A stretch of DNA of 64,000 nucleotides. Origin: Nilaparvata lugens (Eukaryota; Arthropoda; Insecta; Hemiptera; Delphacidae). The DNA lies in the NCBI RefSeq assembly GCF_014356525.2, contig NC_052508.1, forward strand, positions 46,851,858 to 46,915,857. The letters are read 5' to 3'. The number at the start of each line of letters is the position of its first letter. Within the stretch, counting starts at the first letter, position 1. The position numbers were made by a program, and so were the translations under genes. The notes under the pieces were generated by a model. That model did not search any database. It saw only the letters and a program-made list of their open reading frames with translations, and was not told the DNA's origin. Below are positions 1-12,400 of this stretch, piece by piece.

Positions 1-618
1 AGTCAAGGTGTCTTTGTCCAGGGCTATGCTGACGACATAGTCCTCATGGTACAGGGAAAATTCACTAACATTGTCGCTGATGTCATGAACGTCACCTGAA
101 AATTGTCAATGACTGGTGTCTTGGAGAGGGACTAAGCATAAATCCCTCCAAAACTGTAGTCATTCCATTAGAAGGAAAAACACCTGGAGTCTCTCTCCAG
201 GTTGAAACTAGGATTAACACAGCTTAAAGTATCAAGTACAGTCGAATACTTAGGACTGACCATTGACTCTAAGCTGACTTGGAACAATCATTTAAACAGG
301 GACAACCATTCCCTGATTGGAACAATCATTTCAACTGCATGAAGCATTATGATGGGCGCTTATGACGTCCAGGATATTTGCAGGCTCCATGTGGGGGATG
401 TGGCCTCACATAGCTGTGTGGCTGGACTGTGGCAGTAATAAGGCGTCAGGTAACTTATGGATCACTAGACTGGTGGACAAAGGTGAAGCAGGTTACAGCC
501 ACAGCCAACTCACAAGTCCACAAGGGATGCAAACACAGAATAGTCACTGCAGCTTTCAGCAGCAGCCCATCAGCAACTCTTGATGTTGCTCTTGGCTAAC
601 TGCCATTGAACATTTTTA
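1..618 (+). pseudogene. Decayed LINE ORF2, reverse transcriptase 3' part
   Basis: This is a broken reverse-transcriptase segment of a non-LTR retrotransposon. The catalytic core reads GYADDIVLM near bases 19-51. About 200 bases later comes VEYLGLTIDSKLTWNNHLNR, the usual LINE segment after the palm. Near 540-600 a segment reading TAAFSSSPSATLDVALG follows, normally found before the RNase H region. In-frame stops and frameshifts lie between these blocks, so no protein is made. The same element resumes at 4250 with its RNase H part; the two halves were separated by a later insertion. The 5' part lies outside the window. An RNase H-bearing clade (I/LOA-like) fits best, but the clade is an inference. 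Confidence 0.8.
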
Positions 619-848
619 CATTCCTTGCCCTATTACCATAGGTAAGGAAAGTATTGCTTTCCAAAAAATTAAGGTAGCTCACCCTAATTTCAAGTTTTCT
701 ATACGTTTCAAGGTCCCCCGAGTCCAAAAACATGATTTTTGGGTATTGGTCTGTGTGTGAGTGTGTGTATGTTTGTTAACACGATAACTCCATTTCTAAT
801 TAACCGATTGACTTGAATTTTAAACTTAAGGTCCTTATACCATGAGGA

Positions 849-1450
849 TCAAATCAAATCAAGTTTTATTCAATGATATCACTTACATGTCAAATTCAAT
901 TATACAAATGATATTACAGATCATTGAATACAATACTGTTCGCTTAAGAAAAATCTTGTCAGAATTGAAAAAAAAATTGAAAGAATTGAAACAAGTGACT
1001 GTCAAGAGTATTCATCTAAGAATGACAAAAAGCTCATTAATCTCAACCGGAGAATGATCCATCAACCATAGGTGTAATTTAGATTTGAAAGATTTAAGAT
1101 TATTTGAATTTTCAATCTCGACGGGCAGACTATTACAAAATTTAGGATCCAAGAAAATTAAGCTCTTTCGAAAGAGAGTGCAATATGATCTGGGTGGAAT
1201 TATTAACCCTTTAGTATTACCTCTTGTATTATAAGCAACATCCGCCCCTCGATTGCCACTTGACCTAAAGAACATGGAAAGAACTTTGAATACATATTAA
1301 TGACGCAGAGGCAATATAGATGTTTCTCTGAAAAAGGGGGTAAGAGTGAGTACGTCTACTTTCACCACAGATAACTCGAATAAAAGCCTCCTGCAATATA
1401 ATAATTGGCATAAAATGTGATACATCTAAGAAATTCAATAAAATTCCATT
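849..1450 (-). pseudogene. 5'-truncated LINE 3' end (RT C-terminus)
   Basis: On the minus strand, 1275-1012 reads SGNRGADVAYNTRGNTKG, then IPPRSYCTLFRKSLIFLDPK and KSFKSKLHLWLMD. This is the usual C-terminal tail of Jockey/CR1-group reverse transcriptases. Upstream residues continue to about 1450 in another frame, so there is at least one frameshift. The 3' end near 849 finishes in a short ttgat repeat (cttgatttgatttgat), which looks like a LINE microsatellite tail. It sits inside the repeat that starts at 619. Confidence 0.65.
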
Positions 1451-1539
1451 CAAAATGGTGGATAATTACTAAAAAACCATGTTTTTCACGATTTTCTCGA
1501 AAACGGCTCTAACGATTTTCTTCAAATTTATACCATGTA

Positions 1540-3640
1540 TACAGGGTGATCCATAGTTATGGTAAAATAATTTAATACGTGATAGTAGAAGTAGAAATAA
1601 GAAAAAAGTTCCTATAAACATATATCCATAAACGCTTCATTAGCGAGCTATACAGGGTGAAAGATTTCGCCCGGAATTCAGTACCTCTGGTGGAATACAC
1701 CGATGCTGAATTGTTTGGGGACTGGTTTTTGAAAAACTTATGAACGATTCATATGGAAAAGTATCTGAAAAATTGGATAAAACTAGTCTGGAAGCTTTAG
1801 TGTGAGTAGTTTTTGAGAAAAAAGTTGAAATATGCAAAAAATTCAAGTAGAAAAACACAGACTTCTACGTTTGATGCCCAATAACTTTCTTCCATGACCA
1901 TTAAAGAAATAATTTTTCGCAATAAAAATTTTAGAGAATTTAATTCTGAAAAGAATGATGTAAGCTGTGTAAACTTAATTTGAATGAAAGTTGGATAAAA
2001 TGTATTCTTATGTAGTACATTACGCCACAAAAATTTGCTGTTTTATGAGGAGAGAACTAATAACTCATAAGTTGTAGCTGATTGCAAATAAAATATTCGG
2101 TTTTTTATGAAAAGTTTTTTTTATATGAAAGTAGCATATCTTAATGACATTAAACTTATACCAAAAGACTAGTAGATTATGCCATTAAGCCTGGGAGGAA
2201 GCTCGAACAGAAGTAGATGATCTCCTATGATTCCTGTCCAGATGTTTACTGAAAACTGATATTGTGGAAGAATAGGATTGATGGCATGAGGATTCTCAGC
2301 TGCCCAAATATGTTAGTTGTGGACGTTAACGATAGCTGTTCTTGTGAAGTGTGCCCCGTCGGTAAATAAAACGGTTGTTAAAAAGTTTGGGTGAACAAGT
2401 TTTACTAAAAACCATCGGTGAATACCAGCACGGGGAATACAGTCTCGTGGGAATAGAGTATGAACTTTCTGAAGGTGGTATGGATGTAATTGTTGCTCTT
2501 CTAGTATCCTCCAAATAATAGATTGATTGATATTAAACTGCACTGACAATTCTCTCGTGTTCTTCTCGGGATGTTCATAAATTTCATTAAGAACTTGTTC
2601 TTCTAACTCAACAGTCTTAGTAGAACGGGGTCTGCCTGCATAAATGTGCTCTTTGGATATCACAGAATCTGTTTCAGACAGACGTTGATGAATAGTGGCA
2701 AAAAACCTTGATCTTGGACATACTCGGTTAGGAAAGTTCTCTTGATACAAATGTCTTGCTTCAGTACTATTACAGTAGTGTCCCATTCCATACATTAAAT
2801 GCATGTCAGCTAATTCGGAGTATGAATAATGTCTAAAATTCCTGCCATTTTTTAGAAAGTTAACACTTAACACAAAAGCAAAGTGAAATGGTTACAAATA
2901 ACTGGTTAATAGGTTAAACAAAAAACACAGCGCGGCTACAGTAGGCCTAACTTACAGTTTGTTTTTTTGTTCATCAGTGATCTAAAATATTTCTGAAAAT
3001 AATTTTCAGCTGATAAATTCTTTTAAATATTTTTTTATTTAAAACAAAATAAAATATGTTTTGGAACAGCTGTTCTTAAAATCAATGTTCTATTTGCAAT
3101 CAGCTACAACCTATGAGTTATTAGTTCTCTCCTCATAAAACAGCAAATTTTGTGGTGTAATGTACTATATAAGAATATATTTTATCCAACTTTTATTCAA
3201 ATTTAGTTTACACAGCTTACATCATTTTTTTCAGAATTGAATTCTCTACAATTTTTATCGCAAAAAATTGTTCGTTTACTGGTCATTAAAGAAAGTTATT
3301 GGGCATCAAACGTGGAAGTATGTGTTTTTCTACTTGAATTTTTTGCATATTTCAACTTTTTTCTCAAAAACTACTCACACTACAGCTTCCAGACTAGTTT
3401 TATTAAATTTTTCAGATATTTTTCCACATGAATCCAGCATAAGTTTTTCAAAAACTAGTCCCCAAACAATTCAGCATCGGTGTATTTCACCAGAGGAACT
3501 GAATTCCGGGCGAAATCTTTCACCCTGTATAGCTCGCTAATGAAGCGTTTATGGATATATGTTTATAGGTACTTTTTTCTTATTTTTACCTCTACTATCA
3601 CGTATTAAATTATTTTACCATAATTATGAATCACTCTGTA
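1540..3640 (-). mobile_element. Tc1/mariner-type element with long terminal inverted repeats
   Basis: The ends are tacagggtgatccatag and its imperfect inverse ending tgaatcactctgta, flanked by TA on both sides, as expected for TA-targeting Tc1/mariner elements. The inverted repeats continue inward for about 555 bp (roughly 1540-2095 against 3088-3640). That is far longer than the usual 30-bp ends. A transposase relic lies between the arms on the minus strand. Confidence 0.8.
2160..2873 (-). pseudogene. Tc1/mariner-type transposase relic
   Basis: The open part (2873-2313) has an N-terminal helix-turn-helix region: YSYSELADMHLMYGMG, then RLSETDSV, GRPRSTKT and a second HTH ending SIIWRILEEQQLHPYHLQKV. 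It then enters the DDE fold with VLFTDGAHFTR, where the D is the first catalytic aspartate of this family. A stop follows NVHN. The frame continues beyond it with HIWAAENPHAINP and FSVNIWTGIIGDHL, then PPRLNG, to about 2160. The rest of the catalytic domain, with the later acidic residues, is missing. This family is common in insects; the copy is dead. It is flanked by the element's long inverted repeats. Confidence 0.85.
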
Positions 3641-4249
3641 TATATGTATATGTAATATGTTTATACCATGTATATATAATTTATATCATGGATAGCCATT
3701 CATAAGCCCTATCAACTGACATGAGTCTTATTACTGGGAAAATTGCAGGAGTTCCGTAATATTCTTAAGAAAAATGGCGGATAATTACTAAAACCATGCT
3801 TTTTACAATTTTCTCAAAAATAACTTGACTGATTTTTTTCAAATTCATATCTTCTATTGTTACTTATCAGCTCTATCAACTGGCATGAGTCTCCTTCCTG
3901 AGAAACTAATGGGGGGTCCATCCTAGAGAAATGGACTTTGTAACCTCCTTCTCGTGCATGAGGTAGGTAGGTAGAGCAGTATATAAAAAGAACACATGGT
4001 CGAGATATTTCATCTGTAGAACAGCTGTTTTGACGACTTTAGAAAAAAATCATCGAATTTCACAATTTACACAAAGGAAAAAAAACTCTGAAAACAATTA
4101 TATATATATACACATATACAGTAGTCTGATCGTAGTTTCAAATATGTTACCGCCAATCGTCATTATGTTATTCCCCTAAATTATTCTCGTTTGAGGATGA
4201 GGCTTACAGTTCAATCAGCAAGGAAAGTTGTGTGAGTGTACCACACCAG

Positions 4250-5341
4250 ATTTTTATTATGGCAGAAGCACGGAAATCAGCCTATCGACTGAAAGTTGCA
4301 GGCAAATGGAGAGAAGGCCTGTCCGGAACAGGCCACTGCACAATCACCAAAGCTGTTGCTCACAGCCCTGTGCTTGAAATGATGTCAGATGTCATGAGTT
4401 GGTTTTCACTAAACCTTTCTCTGTTAAATTCTGCTCTAGAGAGGTGTGGAAGTCTGAGGAAGGGCCCTATCTCAAAAGAGGCAGCCTTGTCTGGTACACG
4501 GACGGTTCTCTTATTGAAGGGAAATCTGGCTACGGGGTGTACAGTGATTCACCCAGAACACAAGTTTATGCAAGTCTGGGACAACACTGTACCATCTTTC
4601 TAGCAGAGACTTGGGGCATCATGGCTTGTGCCGACATAGGCATTGCCAGACGCTATTGCAACAAGCATATAGTAATCCTGTCAGATTGTCAGGAAGCCCT
4701 CAAGGCTCTTGACTCCAATAAAATCAAATCTAAATTGGTGTGGGAGTGCCACAAAACACTCAGCAGGCTTGTAACACGCAACTCTGTGCATCTTGGTTGG
4801 GTACCCGGCCATGTAGGCATAGGAGGTAACGAGCGTGCAGATGAGCTTGCTAAGCGGGGTTCCAGTATGCCATTCTTTGGTCCAGAGCCAAGCTGTGGCA
4901 TAAGCAAAACAACTGCCTTCCATATACAATAAGTAAATGGTCCAGGGACTTACATCACCAGCAATGGCAGGGTCACCCTGGTCAAGCACTTGGCAAAGGC
5001 TGCTGGCAGACGCAAGCCCTCGCTTCACCAGCTGGCTGGTAAGTCTGGGTAGAGGTCAGGTCAAGCAGTTGATTGCCCTGATAACTGGACATGGCCACTT
5101 CAGGAAACATCTCCACACAATTGGACTCATAAATTAAAGTCAGATGTGTAGGCTTTGTAATCAGTCTGAAGAGACTGCTAAGTATATCATACTGGATTGT
5201 GAGAGACTTGGGGCTAGAAGAAGGGCTCTGTTTGGCTGCAAGCAACCAGGTGTGGAATGGGATGTTGGTATAGGGAAAAAACTGGACCTTGTTAAGGACA
5301 CAGGAATTGATTTGCCTAACTAACATACTTGGAACACACAA
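4250..5341 (+). pseudogene. Decayed LINE ORF2, RNase H and zinc-knuckle part
   Basis: This continues the LINE interrupted at 618. It starts with IMAEARKSAYRLK, which joins the preceding HIF/HIY segment. An open stretch at 4399-4932 holds an RNase H domain: VWYTDGS with the first catalytic Asp, AETWGIMA with the Glu, ILSDCQEALKAL with the second Asp, and VPGHVGIGGNERADELAK with the terminal His/Asp motif. After a frameshift the end reads CRLCNQSEETAKYIILDCERLG, a CCHC-type knuckle, then a stop near 5320. Presence of RNase H argues for the I/LOA side of the LINE tree. The catalytic residues look intact but the ORF is broken several times. Confidence 0.85.
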
Positions 5342-5796
5342 TAAGCTTCATTTGACGTGTGAGGTTCTTTGAACCTTTGGATCTTTGAATCCGTCCCTTC
5401 AAAAACATAAACATATTAGATCTGGACTTTAGCCAAAATTATCCTAATATTGCCTTATTGTTTTCTCAAGAGTGCCTTCTAAAATCTTAACAATAATAAA
5501 ATTATGGATGCAATCAATTCCGCTAATATTATTCACTAGCAGATAACCCGTGCTTTGCACTGGATAAAATTTGATATTGTAAAATGTAATCTTATGTCCA
5601 GGAAACATAAGAAAATGAATGACTATTTATTTTTTTGTTCAAAATCACGTGAATAATATTTATAAGAACTTTTTGAGTTTAATATGTTTGGACCTTTGAA
5701 TCTTGAACCGCACCCCCTACTAACTAAACTACGGAGTCAATTGGAGTAAGGCCTGTTTGGTTGGGATTTTATAGTTACGTTTCCTACGTAAATTAA
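5342..5796. repeat. LINE 3' tail and dispersed repeat 'agcagataac' copy A
   Basis: After the LINE stop comes AT-rich tail sequence. From about 5537 a dispersed repeat begins with agcagataacccgtgctttg. The same start is seen at 8463. It is interrupted at 5797-6166 by a fold-back element and resumes at 6167 with the segment ttcagacgtgatgatgc. That segment also occurs at 8617 and, reversed, near 54110. No coding potential is visible. Confidence 0.5.
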
Positions 5797-6166
5797 GGGC
5801 AGGTTTTCGAGCTAGGGATTTATCCAAGTTATAGACATTAAACAGCTGGAGTCAGAAAATTTGCTTTCCGGAACGGGGCGTAGTCGCAGTCCACGTTTAA
5901 ATTAAATTTCGAAAAACTAGAAAATTGTACACAACATAAAATAAGGAGAAAATAGTGTAAAGTTTCAGCTATTTTGAATTATTTAGGAATGTTTAATTTT
6001 GTCGAGGAAAAACGTTTCTAATAATTAGCTAGAATAATTATTATAGAAATGAGAAAATAAATCTTATCATAAAAACTGCGACTACGCCCCGTTTCGGAAA
6101 GGCAATTTTCTGACTCCAGCAGTTTGAAGTTTAGAGCTAGCTAAATCCCGAGCTCGGAAACCGGCC
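5797..6166. mobile_element. Fold-back MITE, 370 bp
   Basis: The arms are inverted copies. Left arm: ggttttcgagctaggg, then ctggagtcagaaaatttgc, then acggggcgtagtcgcagt. Right arm: actgcgactacgccccgt, then ttttctgactccag, ending gctcggaaaccgg. Each arm is about 100 bp and the centre is AT-rich. No ORF. It interrupts a copy of the agcagataac repeat family. Confidence 0.65.
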
Positions 6167-6310
6167 ATACGAATCTATATGCAAAATGTCAAATTACTCA
6201 GTTGCATAGTTCAGACGTGATGATGCTTCACTCGTGTTTTCTCCATTCCGTACATGTGTAAGATGATTCTTTCCTTTACTATTATTATAGATTATAATTG
6301 CGAGACACAA
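6167..6310. repeat. End of dispersed repeat 'agcagataac' copy A
   Basis: This stretch contains ttgcatagttcagacgtgat and ends tattattatagattataat. It matches the terminal parts of the copies at 8463-8700 and, on the opposite strand, 54085-54180. Confidence 0.5.
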
Positions 6311-6358
6311 CTTGACCAGTTATTAATAAACCTATAATTAATTTATTTTGGTAGAAAT

Positions 6359-6470
6359 ATGCCGATGAATGGGAGACGAGGTCCACCTATGCAGATACAG
6401 AGGCAGAGGGGAGAACCACAAGCTGCTCACTCACCTCAGCATGAAGAGCTCATCAAATATATATGTGATT
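6359..6470 (+). CDS. MCRIP2: MCRIP2-like gene, coding exon 1
   Basis: The exon runs from ATG at 6359 to the donor gtaagttc at 6471 and ends in phase 1. The acceptor ttttggtag precedes 6355, so this is not the first transcribed exon. The bases before ATG (aaat) stay in frame, and an upstream exon could extend the protein. Confidence 0.8.
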
Positions 6471-9400
6471 GTAAGTTCGATTATTCTCTTATTATTATAG
6501 GTACCGGTGTTTAATAATATGGAAGTAAATTACATCTTGTTCGGTTTAAACGGACAACGATCAGCTTTTTTAACCCCGAATAATAGTAGTTTATACAACA
6601 GTTTATAAGGGTCTTTAACGCATGAGTTTATTTTATTTTATCTATTTATTTACAATGCAAATGACACTAATGTAATAACATTGAAAGATGAAATAATAAG
6701 GTAGTCCTTGTGCTATTTTTCTTCCAAATTTATAGGTGACAAAGTCCAAGATAAGGTTAGAATTTCACGTCGATGTAAAGTTGAGATACAAGTGTCACGA
6801 CTGCTTTAAATACCATTTAAAACTGTTCTATACACTATTTTATCTACGACCATTCAAGTAAGGTTAGAAATCAACTAACTAGCCTATATGGTAAAAAGAT
6901 TGAAATAACAATGGCTAAAAAGCTATTCAGAGAGAGTGAACAGTAAACTTGAAGTACTGAAAACAAAACAAACTGAAAACTTGACTAATTGGAAACTTGA
7001 CAATCTGAAAACATGACGTAAGCTACTCAAATCTTGATAAACTGAGAATTTGATGAACTGGAAACTCGAAGAACTTAAATCTTGACTAAATGAAAACTTC
7101 ACAAACTTTATGAACTGAAATCTCGACAAACTGAAAACTTGCTTGACTAAAAACCTGACAAATGTAAAACTTGATGGAATGAAAACTTGACATACTGAAA
7201 ACGAATTGAAAGTGAAAAATTGCCAAACTGAAACCTGCTGCCAGTATCAGAAAACGTGTTTTAATGTTAACCATCGAAAAAGTCTTCATTATAGTACAGT
7301 TTTGAAAATGCATTGCGAAAAGACCCCTCTTTTGAGATTGATTGTGTTGTAATGTTTACATTGTAACATGGTCGTGAAGATGAAACACATTATAATAAAT
7401 GCTACCATACCTTTAGGTAATCGTAGACTAGATAAACGGTAAATGTAGATGGTACATATAGTTCTGAAGGTGCAATTTATTGGCATCGACTCTGATGACG
7501 GATGAAACCACGCAGGTAAGAGTCGTCGCGGCTGGAGCACATGACCTACCGTTTAAATTCATTACAATTAATTATTCATATGTCCAGGAAACAAAAAAAA
7601 TATATATACCAATTAGGCTATTCATTATTTTGTCAAAATTAAGTGGATAATCTTCACCAGAGTTGCAAATTCTCAGCAAAGGAAAAAAGTTTGACTGATC
7701 TCGAACTCGCAACCTTTGAGTCATGAGGAGTCGCTCGCGCTACCAATTACAAGCTACGGAATTACAAACACTTGGAGAAAACTCTGTTTAGTTGGGCTTT
7801 TTAGTTAAGTAAACTTTGAATGACAATTTGAATAAATGATTTTTGATTATCAAATTAAAATTTATTGATTAATAGCTATGAAAATAAGCCTAACTTATAT
7901 CCATCCTCAAGTATTCAGAATCTTCATGTAAAATTGCAAGTTAATCAGTTTATAGGTGATAATGCGTCATTCGTGTATCTTCAATCCATTACATTTCTAA
8001 GCTACTTTCCTGTAGCTTCAAAACTTTGGTCCGCCATCTTGGATCCCCCATATAGAATTAAACTTCAGTTTTTTAAATGGGAAGTTTGTAATGATTCAAA
8101 AACAGATTAATTTCAAAGAGAAAATGAATGGTGGGAACCGCACATCAATATCTCAAACCATTTTGAAGTTATTCACCAGATAAAAGATACCATACCAAAT
8201 AAATCATACAGGAAGGAAATAAATAGTGCAGTAGCATATACTTATTTATTTTTTGTAAAGCTTTTTTGTATTTTGTTTTGTGGCAAATAAAATTATTCAT
8301 TCATTTATTAAAAAAATGAGTAACTTACATTAAAAATACAAGAGATCAAATTTTGTTGTTAAAGTGAATAGAAGTTACTATTATTGTTTACTAAAAAAGT
8401 GAAATTAGATAGTTTCGATTTTTTAAATTTTCAATGTACTCATTTATTTCATTTATGTAAGACTAGCAGATAACCTGTGCTCCGCAAGGGTCCAATTATA
8501 AATTGACAAACTGAAAACTTGACCTACTAAAATCTTAGAGAATTTAAAATAGACCTATAACCATCCTCAGTGAATTCCGAATCTTTATGCAAAATTTCAA
8601 TTTAATCAGTCCAGTAGTTCAGACGTGATGATGCGTCATTCGTGAATTCCCTATCCCGTATGTGTATAAGCCAGATTTGTCCTTTATTATAGTAAAGATT
8701 TATTGCTATTTTTACATATGAATATCTATAAAACTGTTTGAGATATCGATGTGCGGCTTCTGCCATTCATGTTCTCTTGAATTTCTGTTTCGAAATGAAT
8801 TTGGATTCATATGACATATCCAGGATGGCTTGCGAAAATTGTGAAGCGACAGAAAAGTATCAATTTTTAAATTCGAATAGGATTTCCTATGAAACAGTTT
8901 ATAATTACAAGTTGCGGATTTCAAAAGATCAACACAACAGTTCATGAGCGAGTTCTCCAACATAGGGGTCACTAGTTATCATCTTCTCAATGATTGCAGA
9001 AGAAAATTGAGAGGCTTCTCGAATTAGTAGTAGCCTGCAAGACCTCCCATAACCTAGCTCACGTATGCATTGTAATGTTACAGTTTGCTATCAGGCAATC
9101 TGATCATGCATCTGTACAGCATCATGACAAACTGTTGAAGTTATTCACAATGGACGTAAAGAATGGCATTAAAACGCTCTAGTCAGGCTTGAATGGGCGC
9201 ATATAGCTGGATAGGCTGGCTATTAGCTGCGATAGTGGAATTAAAACATCTTCCAACTCGGAATTATATGCGGAGCAGAGGGATAGAGAACCAGTTCAGC
9301 CAATTAGAGAGATTAATAGAGTCATAGAAACAAGCAGCGTTGCCAAGTTGACAAAACAGGTTCAGTCGATGGAAAGCTTTCCGTGAAGAAACTAGGTATG

Positions 9401-12400
9401 CGTATCATGAGATGTTGAACTTTCACTATAGACTGCAGTAAAGGGTGTCATTCATATTGCCTGGTATTTCAAATGTGAAGGAATTTCAACTTTTCGTTAT
9501 TTGTGCTTATTATCTAAAACTATCAAACAATTTTTAAAAATATAATATTGCTATTAAAATGCCTAAACCTAACCTCCCTTACCTTCACCTTTACATTAAA
9601 AGCATGATTAAACAGAACCCATTAGGTTATGTTCATCTAAATGTATATGCAAGACAATTTTAAATCTGGCTGAGGAATTCCCTACAGTACGATGTCCGCT
9701 CTAGCATGGCAACATCAAGACCGCTGTTTCCCCACTTTTCTCTGCACCGCATATGCCTCCGAGTTGTTTCAGATGTTTTAATCCCACTCACTATATATCC
9801 ACTTTAAACTGTTAACGATAAAGTTAGACTTCAACTTTCAACATTAATTTGAATATTTAAACTTTAAGCATTGGTAGAATGAGAACTATTGATGAGGTTT
9901 GATTTTAATGATAAGGAAACCTGAGAGTTAGAAGTGAATGTCACGATAGTTGATAATATCCTGCGTTTCTTCTCTATCTACAATTTATTGAGTCTCTTTT
10001 TTGTATCATAACTCATGTATAAAATTTAACCCATTTTTATTTTCATTATTATTTGCAAGATGATATAGTGTAATGTATAACTCATGTATGAAATTTAACC
10101 CATTTTTATTTTCATTATTATTTGCAAGATGATATAGTGTAATGTATAACTCATGTATGAAATTTAACCCATTTTTATTCTCATTATTATTTGCAAGATG
10201 ATAGTGTAATGTACAACTCATGTATAAAATTTAAACCATTTTAATTTTCATTATTTGTAAGAGGATTGTCTAATTTATCTTTCTGATTGCATGTGAATAC
10301 GGAATTCAGTAGCATATTGTATTTGAACAGATAAGAATCTTACCTTCAACATGAATTATTATTCTGTGTTTGTTGAATTAACTGATTTCTTTTTTATAGC
10401 TTGGAACAAAGTGTGTAGAGAAATGCAGCAGACCGGTCCTGGTAAGTACACATCTTTTTCCAGTTCCACTCAACTAATGTGACTGTTCATCAATATTGAT
10501 AGTATTCAACGATTGTAGTTTACATTAGATTGTACTTGACTCATCAGTAATTTATCCTGACATTATATTATACAGTCACATTTAAGACAGCTAATAAACA
10601 TTTGCATTTTTAGTTGTCTTTGTCTGTAAAAATACAGACAACTAGATGATAAGATTCAAAATGATAAGATTGATAAGATTCAAATAAACATTTACATTCA
10701 CAATTCAAACAATTCAGGGTCCTGCCAAACCCGTACGTTTTTCGGTGGGTGTTCAGTTACAGAAATGCTAGCTACAGATTTTACAAAATAATATGGCACT
10801 ACAAAGATTCCAAGGTACCTAGAATAAAAGGTACTGGCCACGCGCATCTCGATCTTTTCATGATCAGAGTCAGATGATCGGTGTGACGTCATTGGTGCTC
10901 TAAATATCTATTCTTCCTATATTTTCAATGTTAAAATGAGCAACTTTGTAAGTCTTTTTCTCAAAAAGTAAATAACTTTCAAGTCCCATCGACATCTCCT
11001 ACGATTCATACAATATTTATCTTCAATTTTTATAGATATATAATAATTTTGTACGGCTGGATCTTTCAGAATAATCGATTTTGTAAGAGCCTGCACATCG
11101 AATACCTTTGCTCTCTTATTGAAAATTTACATGCTTTCCCTGGCTCTTTTGTAATTCAATTACTCAATGCTAATGAATTTAATAAATCGATCATTAGCAT
11201 ACCATGCTAAGGAATTATAATGAATTCCTTATGAATAAGGAATAAAAAACGTGAAAACATTGATTGTCCTACAATATTATTTCTCTCACAATCCTTTATC
11301 TTGTCTGTGTACTTTTGTTTACTGTGATTTTGTTTGCTATAAACAATCAATTGGATTGATCAGCAATTGAATTTTCGATAAAGAACTTTGGATTCGAAAT
11401 TTATTTCTACTCAGTGACCAAGGCACAATCTAGAAGCATAATTTTCATCACATATACATCACTCACACTCTATGTGGTAGAAAGCCCCAATATGGAACAA
11501 AAGAGAGTATGAGGTGATAATATAACACTCACATCATAAATGCATTATAAACTGAATAAATTGCAATTTGAAAAAATATCTTAAAATATGCCTTACTATT
11601 ATCTCTCCGGTTATAGGAAAACAATGTGGAGATTGAAAAGAATTGGAATTCACCACACATTATCCTGTTTTAAGTGTATGAGAGTTTAATTTCTAGAACA
11701 GAAATGCCCTCCGAGTTGGTTGAAGAGATTGTCATTCCTTCGTAGTCTTTCAAACAGGCATTCAACTGATCACTTGTCTTATAGAATTTTTAAGTTTATT
11801 AGAAGGAATATACTGTTGGATACTTATAGTATAAATTCATATTCATACGATTACTTTTCAATGTATGATTCATTTTCATTAAATACATTATTATTGGATC
11901 ATGAAGAGTCGATTTTCCCTTTTACAATGAGAGAACAAGTATCAATTGAGAATTTTCCTGAAAAAAGAGATCCTCCTAAGGGATTAGGCAAGATGTTCTA
12001 TTGATTCTACATATTATAGAGTGAGTCATATATGTATGGGAACCCTTCAATAAATTTGAGACTGTTGTAGATATAATACTGTAACTTTCAGGATAAGTAA
12101 TGGTCAAATACTCTAGGAGGTGACTTAGGGGTTGTAACTCGAACATTTTAAATGTAAACACCCATTGTGTGGTACATCATTTTGAAGGCCTTTTTAAAAC
12201 AAGAAAGATATCTTTTGTTCCATATTGGGGCTTTCTACCACATAGAGTGTGAGTGATGTATATGTGATGAAAATTATGCTTCTAGATTGTGCCTTGATAA
12301 CTGAGTAAAAATAAATTTTGAATCCAAAGTTCTTTATCAAAAATCCAATTGAAATTTAATTGCTGATCAATCCAATTGATTTTTTATAGCAAACAAAATC

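Larger units (their letters stand above)
619..4249 (+). mobile_element. Dispersed planthopper-type repeat inserted in the LINE
   Basis: The left end reads ccttgccctattacc and the right end gtgtgagtgtaccacacc. The same ends bound the copy at 15931-17225, and the right end recurs at 57037. The bases attttta occur at 612-618 and again at 4250-4256, directly flanking the insertion, so they are a probable 7-bp target duplication. The copy is enlarged by two later insertions: a LINE 3' fragment (about 849-1450) and a Tc1/mariner element (1540-3640). Its own sequence, with cgattttctcgaaaacggct-like motifs, is seen at 640-848, 1450-1539 and 3641-4249. No coding capacity is visible. The transposition class is unknown. 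Confidence 0.7.

Noticed and set aside
4681..5341. Three open frames on the minus strand
   Set aside because: Shadows of the RNase H segment coded on the plus strand.
7692..7760. Possible tRNA gene on the minus strand
   Set aside because: A and B boxes are visible, but the acceptor stem does not pair and the sequence continues into a repeated body; better explained as a SINE head.
10006..10221. 71-codon minus-strand frame with repeated LANNNENKNGLNFIHEL
   Set aside because: By-product of a 69-bp tandem repeat.
11720..12004. 94-codon plus-strand frame inside the long fold-back
   Set aside because: No recognisable domain, AT-rich codon use, and located in the loop of a non-coding element. 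Not supported as a gene.
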